64,000 nt of DNA from RH-AL1 sp965277355 (GTDB taxonomy: Bacteria; Pseudomonadota; Alphaproteobacteria; Rhizobiales; Beijerinckiaceae), in NCBI GenBank assembly GCA_965277355.1, contig CBDICN010000002.1, positions 620,001 through 684,000 of the forward strand. Direction: 5' to 3'. A program made the translations under genes and the position numbers. Shown here piece after piece: positions 59,875-64,000 of this stretch (the first letter of the stretch is position 1; each line of letters starts with the position of its first letter). Under the pieces are notes generated by a model. The model ran no database searches, was not told the origin of the DNA, and saw only the letters and a list, made by a program, of their open reading frames with translations.

Positions 59875-60110
59875 GGAAATTGCCCTTTCTGTGGAGAAGA
59901 CTGGTGACGAGCGTCAGGCGCGGGCTCTGGCGAGAAGGGCCGCGAGGTCCGCTCGAGTCGGCGTGGAAGACGCCGAACAGCGGATCCCACTCATCCGCAT
60001 GCCTCGATGCCAATCGGCCCCTTGCAGTTCGGCCTCCATCCTACTTGATTAGCTGCCTCGCAGAGATAAACAGCGCTTTCGTTTCATCATTTGAAACCGG
60101 CGGTAGGCAG

Positions 60111-61001
60111 TTGGATCGGCTCGAAAGCATGGCCGTCTTCGTCAAGGCGGCGGACCTCGGCTCGTTCACCGCGGCCGCGGACGCGCTCGGTCTGTCCTCC
60201 CAGATGGTCGGCAAGCACGTCGGCTTCCTCGAGAAGCGGCTCGGTGCGCGGCTCCTCAACCGCACCACGCGTCGGCAAAGCCTCACCGCGATCGGCCAGA
60301 CCTTCTACGAGCGCTGCCGCGCGATCCTCACCGAGGCCGAGGCGGCGGAAGCGCTGGTGCACGATCTCTCGGCGAGCCCGCGCGGGCGGCTGCGCGTCAA
60401 TGCGCCGGTCACGTTCGGCGCCTGCAGCCTGGCGCCGCTGGTCATGCGCTATCTTCGCACCTACCCCGGCGTCGAGGTCGAATTGACGTTGAACGACCGC
60501 TACGTCGACGTCGTCGATGAAGGCTACGATGTCGTGATCCGGCTCGGCCCGCTGAAGGATTCGAACCTTGTCGCGCGCGTCCTGCGGCCGTTTCACCTCG
60601 TCGCCTGCGCCTCGCCGGCCTATCTCGCGGCGCGCGGCACGCCGCTGACACCGCACGATCTCGCCGGCCACGAATGCCTCGGCTTCATCTACGCGTCAGG
60701 CTTCCCGTTCTCCGAATGGCGGTTCTTCAAGGACGGGCGCGATCATACGATCGCGGTGCGCAGCCGTTTCCAGTCCAATGATTCCCGCATCCTGCGCGAC
60801 GCCGCGCTGGATGGATGCGGCATCATCCTGCAGGCCGATAGTTTCGTGGGCGACGATCTCGCTTCGGGAGCGCTGGTGCGGGTGCTGGCGGACTACGAGA
60901 CGCCCAGCCGCGAGATGCACGCGCTCTTCCACGGCGGCCGGCCGCCGACTCCGAAGCTGCGGACCTTCGTCGATCTCGTCTTCCAGCAATTCGGCCGGTA
61001 G
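60111..61001 (+). CDS. LysR-family transcriptional regulator
   Basis: Regulator of 296 aa. The winged-helix region VFVKAADLGSFTAAADALGL and SSQMVGKHVGFLEKRLGARL is followed by a substrate domain with the GRLRVNAPVTFGACSLAP opening. I place the start at TTG 60111, giving the family-typical (M)DRLESMAVF; an ATG at 60129 is the alternative. It is divergent from the broken oxidoreductase, so that gene was probably its target. Next to it is the 3' end of the ABC-F gene. Confidence 0.92.
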   Translation: MDRLESMAVFVKAADLGSFTAAADALGLSSQMVGKHVGFLEKRLGARLLNRTTRRQSLTAIGQTFYERCRAILTEAEAAEALVHDLSASPRGRLRVNAPVTFGACSLAPLVMRYLRTYPGVEVELTLNDRYVDVVDEGYDVVIRLGPLKDSNLVARVLRPFHLVACASPAYLAARGTPLTPHDLAGHECLGFIYASGFPFSEWRFFKDGRDHTIAVRSRFQSNDSRILRDAALDGCGIILQADSFVGDDLASGALVRVLADYETPSREMHALFHGGRPPTPKLRTFVDLVFQQFGR

Positions 61002-61006
61002 CAGCC

Positions 61007-62824
61007 CTACCCCTCGATCTCCTCGCGGCGCATCTCCAGCGCCAGCCAGTCGTCCTCGGCCTGCGCCATCTCCGCCTCGATCTTGGCCAGCGCCTCGGAA
61101 TGCTTGCCGAAGGCGACAGGGTCGCGCGCGTAGAGCTTGGGATCGTCGAGCGTCGCGCGCAACGTGGCCTTCTTGGCATCGAGCGTGGCGATCGTCTTCG
61201 GCAACATCTCCAGCGCGTGCTTGTCCTTGAAGGAGAGCTTGGCCTTCCCACCCGGCGCCCGCGCCGCAGCCGCCGCGGCATTGGTGGTCTTCGCCTCGCG
61301 GATCGGCTCGATGATACCGCGCCCGCGCACGCCCTCGCCGCGCTGCGCCACCATGTCGGTGTAGCCGCCGGCATAGTCCTGCCAGACGCCGTTTCCCTCG
61401 GCCACCAGCACGCCCGAGACCACCCGGTCCAGAAAATCGCGATCGTGGCTCACCAACAGCAGCGTGCCGGGGAAGTCGGTCAGCATCTCCTGCAGAAGGT
61501 CGAGCGTCTCGAGGTCGAGGTCGTTGGTCGGCTCGTCGAGCACCAGCAAGTTGGAGGGCTGCGCCAGCGCGCGGGCCAGCATCAGGCGGCCGCGCTCGCC
61601 GCCGGAGAGGCGGCCGATCGGCGTGCGCGCCTGCTCGGGCGCGAACAAAAAGTCCTTCATGTAGCCCATCACGTGCTTGCGCTCGCCGTTGACCTCGACG
61701 AAGTCGCTGCCGCCGCCGGTCAGCGCGTCCTTCAGCGTGGTCGCGGGATCGAGCGAAGCGCGCTTCTGGTCGAGCGTGGCCATCTCGAGGTTGGCGCCGA
61801 GCCGCACGCTACCTTGATCCGGCTCCAGCGTGCCGGTCAGGATCGAGATCAGCGTGGTCTTGCCGGCCCCGTTGGCGCCGATCAGCCCGAGCCGGTCGCC
61901 GCGCAGCACGCGGGTCGAGAAATCCCGCACGATCGCGCGCTCGCCGTAGCTCTTGGCAATGTGCTTGGCCTCGATCACGAGCTTGCCGGAGAGCGCGCCC
62001 TCGCTCGCCACCAGCCTGACGTCGCCGGCGGCGCGGCGGTGCTCGCGGCGCACCTTGCGCAGGCCCTGCAGCCCGGCGAGCCGCTTGACGTTGCGCTTGC
62101 GCCGCGCGGTGACGCCGTAGCGCAGCCAGTGCTCCTCGTCGACGATCTGGCGGTCGAGCTTGTGCTGCTGCGTCTCCTCCTCCTCCAGCATGGCGTCGCG
62201 CCAGGCCTCGAAATCGCCGAACCCGCTGTTCAGCGAGCGGGTGGCGCCGCGGTCGATCCACACCGTGGCGCGCGAGAGATTGGTGAGGAAGCGGCGGTCG
62301 TGGCTGATCAGCACCAGCGCCGAGCGCAGGTTTTTCAGCTCGCTCTCCAGCCATTCGATCGCCGGCAGGTCGAGGTGGTTGGTAGGCTCGTCGAGCAGCA
62401 GGATGTCGGGCCGCGGCGCCAGCACGCGGGCGAGCGCCGCGCGCCGCGCCTCGCCGCCGGAGAGGGCGGCCGGATCCTCCGCGCCGGTCATGCCGAGCTC
62501 GTTCAAGAGGCTGATCGCGCGATACGGGTCGTCGAGCGGGCCGAGTCCGGCCTCGACGTAGGCCAGCGTAGTGGAAAAGCCCGACAAGTCCGGCTCCTGC
62601 GCCAGGTAGCGCACGGAGGTGTTGGGCTGCAGGAAGCGGGTGCCGGAATCCGCCTCGATCATCCCCGCCGCGATCTTCAGCAGCGTCGACTTGCCCGAGC
62701 CGTTGCGCCCGACGACGCAGAGCCGCTCGCCGCGCTCGACGGAGAGGTCCGCCCTATCGAGCAGGCGGGTCGACCCGCCGAGCGTGAGTGCGATGTCCTG
62801 CAGGGTGAGGAGAGGAGGCGCCAT
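61007..62824 (-). CDS. ABC-F family ATPase (Uup-like)
   Basis: Cytoplasmic protein (605 aa) with two ABC domains and no membrane domain. Walker A sites are GRNGSGKS (VVGRNGSGKSTLLKI) and GANGAGKT (LIGANGAGKTTLISI). Signatures are LSGGEARRAALAR and LSGGERGRLMLAR. Walker B sites read LLLDEPTNHLDL and LVLDEPTNDLDL. The inter-domain linker is rich in Arg and Lys, and a C-terminal coiled coil (AKIEAEMAQAEDDWLALEMR) is Uup-like. ABC-F proteins act on ribosomes or on DNA branch intermediates. A partial second 3' end lies at 58738-58845. Confidence 0.94.
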   Translation of the reverse strand: MAPPLLTLQDIALTLGGSTRLLDRADLSVERGERLCVVGRNGSGKSTLLKIAAGMIEADSGTRFLQPNTSVRYLAQEPDLSGFSTTLAYVEAGLGPLDDPYRAISLLNELGMTGAEDPAALSGGEARRAALARVLAPRPDILLLDEPTNHLDLPAIEWLESELKNLRSALVLISHDRRFLTNLSRATVWIDRGATRSLNSGFGDFEAWRDAMLEEEETQQHKLDRQIVDEEHWLRYGVTARRKRNVKRLAGLQGLRKVRREHRRAAGDVRLVASEGALSGKLVIEAKHIAKSYGERAIVRDFSTRVLRGDRLGLIGANGAGKTTLISILTGTLEPDQGSVRLGANLEMATLDQKRASLDPATTLKDALTGGGSDFVEVNGERKHVMGYMKDFLFAPEQARTPIGRLSGGERGRLMLARALAQPSNLLVLDEPTNDLDLETLDLLQEMLTDFPGTLLLVSHDRDFLDRVVSGVLVAEGNGVWQDYAGGYTDMVAQRGEGVRGRGIIEPIREAKTTNAAAAAARAPGGKAKLSFKDKHALEMLPKTIATLDAKKATLRATLDDPKLYARDPVAFGKHSEALAKIEAEMAQAEDDWLALEMRREEIEG

Positions 62825-63110
62825 AGCGGGGGTTTAGCGCGGGAAGCGGGGGGTTGCCAGGGCGAGCCGGCGCATTAGGCGCGCAATGTCCGCTCTGCGC
62901 CATCCCGATCGTCCTGACCGAAATTGATAGTGCTTGGAAGCGGACGTTATTCGGGGTTTCGTTATTGGCCAGGGTTGAATGGATAGCCAACGTTGGCTGC
63001 TACTGGATTGGAGATAAGGGAAAAGAGGATGGGCGACACGCCCAACTGCACGCGTCGGGCGCAGCGATGCCGGAGCCGGCCGAACGTTACGCAGTATACA
63101 TAGAATGCAG

Positions 63111-64000
63111 CTAAGGCGCGGCTTTGCTTTTGAGCAGGTCGACCAGCCATCGGCCAGCCGGTCCCGGCGGCGAGCCGGCCAGATACACTGCCGACATGGG
63201 CAGGGCGAGGGGCGTGTTTGTTTCGTTGACGATCGCGAGTTGCACCAGCGTCCCCGACGCGAGATCGGCCTCGACCAAGTGCAACGGCATCCCACCCCAG
63301 CCCAGCCCGGAGCGGAGGAACGCGTGTTTCGCGCCGAGGTCGGCCAAGCGCCACGTCCTTGGAGAGAACACGGCGAACTCGCGATCCTTCGATAACGTCG
63401 AGCGGTCGGTGAGCACCAGCTGAACATGGTCCGCAAGCACGTCATTCGAGATTGGGCCGCCGTGGCTGGCGAGTGGATGTCGCGGCGACGCCACGAAAAC
63501 CATGCGCACGCTCCATAACAGCTCTCGAACCAAGCTTTGCGGCAGGTTCGGCAACGAGGCGACCACGGCGAGGGCGCACCGCCCGTCGAGCACCGGGGCG
63601 ATCACGGCGCCCAGCGCCTCCACGTACAAGCGCAGCGGCACGCTGGGGAAAGCATCGTGGAACGCCGTCACGGCGGCCGTGACTACTTCGATCGGCAACA
63701 GCACGTCGATGACGACGCTCAGCTCCGGTTCGAGGCCGCCCGCCAACCCCTTGGCTCGCGCCTTGAACTGGTCGATGCCGCCGACGGCGGTCCTGGCATC
63801 GGCCAGGAGCGCGCGCCCGATCTCGGTGGGTACGGGATAACGACCCGACCGGTCGAACAAGGTCACGCCGGTTTGGGCTTCCAGATTGGCGAGGGTGTGA
63901 CTGACCACGGACTGCGCGCGGCCGAGCTTGCGCCCCGCGGCGGAGAAGCTGCCTTCATCGGCCGCGGCGATGAACGTGCGCAATTGGTCCAGCGAGAGGC
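63111..64000 (-). CDS. LysR-family transcriptional regulator, 5' end at window edge
   Basis: About 296 residues visible; the reading frame stays open to the right edge, where L-S-L-D-Q-L-R-T-F matches the usual first residues, so only a few codons are missing. The helix-turn-helix is FIAAADEGSFSAAGRKLGRA followed by QSVVSHTLANLEAQTGVTLF. The effector domain is complete. The 286 bp downstream to the ABC-F gene contain nothing recognisable. Targets unknown. Confidence 0.9.
   Translation of the reverse strand, partial: LSLDQLRTFIAAADEGSFSAAGRKLGRAQSVVSHTLANLEAQTGVTLFDRSGRYPVPTEIGRALLADARTAVGGIDQFKARAKGLAGGLEPELSVVIDVLLPIEVVTAAVTAFHDAFPSVPLRLYVEALGAVIAPVLDGRCALAVVASLPNLPQSLVRELLWSVRMVFVASPRHPLASHGGPISNDVLADHVQLVLTDRSTLSKDREFAVFSPRTWRLADLGAKHAFLRSGLGWGGMPLHLVEADLASGTLVQLAIVNETNTPLALPMSAVYLAGSPPGPAGRWLVDLLKSKAAP

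Noticed and set aside
1..64000. CRISPR arrays, tRNA and rRNA genes
   Set aside because: No regularly spaced direct repeats and no cloverleaf-like or rRNA-like stretch was recognised by eye on either strand.

Overview
This GC-rich window comes from an alphaproteobacterium that makes bacteriochlorophyll a. It is most likely a member of the Hyphomicrobiales (Rhizobiales) that combines methylotrophy with anoxygenic photosynthesis. The evidence is a lanthanide-type methanol dehydrogenase locus lying directly beside a large photosynthesis gene cluster, a PodJ-like polarity protein, a PdhS-like kinase and a glycerate 2-kinase of the serine-cycle type. I cannot name the genus from sequence alone.

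Layout. 1-2.2 kb: 3' part of ftsK. 2.3-9.0 kb, minus strand: a NitT/TauT-type ABC transporter (binding protein, permease, ATPase), then xoxF (methanol dehydrogenase), xoxG (its cytochrome c) and xoxJ (periplasmic accessory protein), with stem-loops between the xox genes. 9.3-9.8 kb: a small secreted cysteine-rich protein and a decayed gene. 9.8-21.8 kb, minus strand: the classic photosynthesis superoperon crtE-crtF-bchC-X-Y-Z-pufQ(-like)-B-A-L-M-C, followed by a heme oxygenase. Many junctions are 1- or 4-base start/stop overlaps. 21.9-24.4 kb: divergent crtD and crtC. 24.9-27.5 kb: crtI-crtB. 27.6-32.7 kb: bchI-bchD, a second alpha/beta hydrolase and bchO. 33-35 kb: katG. 36.4-40.9 kb: bciA, several small genes, a DoxX-family protein and hemA. 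The rest is mostly housekeeping, signalling and accessory DNA: mscL, an NahK-like hybrid kinase, an AT-richer acyltransferase gene, a PodJ-like Sel1-repeat protein, glycerate kinase, a PdhS-like kinase, a Cys-less LOV-like protein, LysR regulators, rsmI-yraN, a SOUL protein, a broken oxidoreductase and an ABC-F ATPase.

How it works together. hemA feeds tetrapyrrole synthesis. bchI/bchD (with bchO) supply Mg-chelatase functions, bciA reduces the 8-vinyl group, and bchXYZ and bchC carry out late bacteriochlorophyll steps. crtE, B, I, C, D and F form a complete spirilloxanthin-type carotenoid route; crtA is not seen. pufBALMC encodes the LH1 core antenna and a reaction centre with a tetraheme cytochrome. 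Sites of the form TGT-N12-ACA, the PpsR/CrtJ operator, lie before bchC (two sites 8 bp apart), between crtE and crtD, before crtI (one mismatch), before hemA, and before a previously unmarked 38-codon ORF downstream of bciA. puhA, bchFNBHLM, acsF and the regulators themselves are not in the window.

The most unusual observations are: (i) a roughly 200-bp palindromic, MITE-like element with 9-bp flanking direct repeats inserted in frame in bchD, adding 67 residues to a Mg-chelatase subunit; (ii) the 38-codon ORF behind a perfect PpsR operator that contains a TTGACA box; (iii) the missing conventional start of crtC; (iv) a cassette of a LysR gene plus a broken oxidoreductase, flanked by duplicated ABC-F 3' ends.
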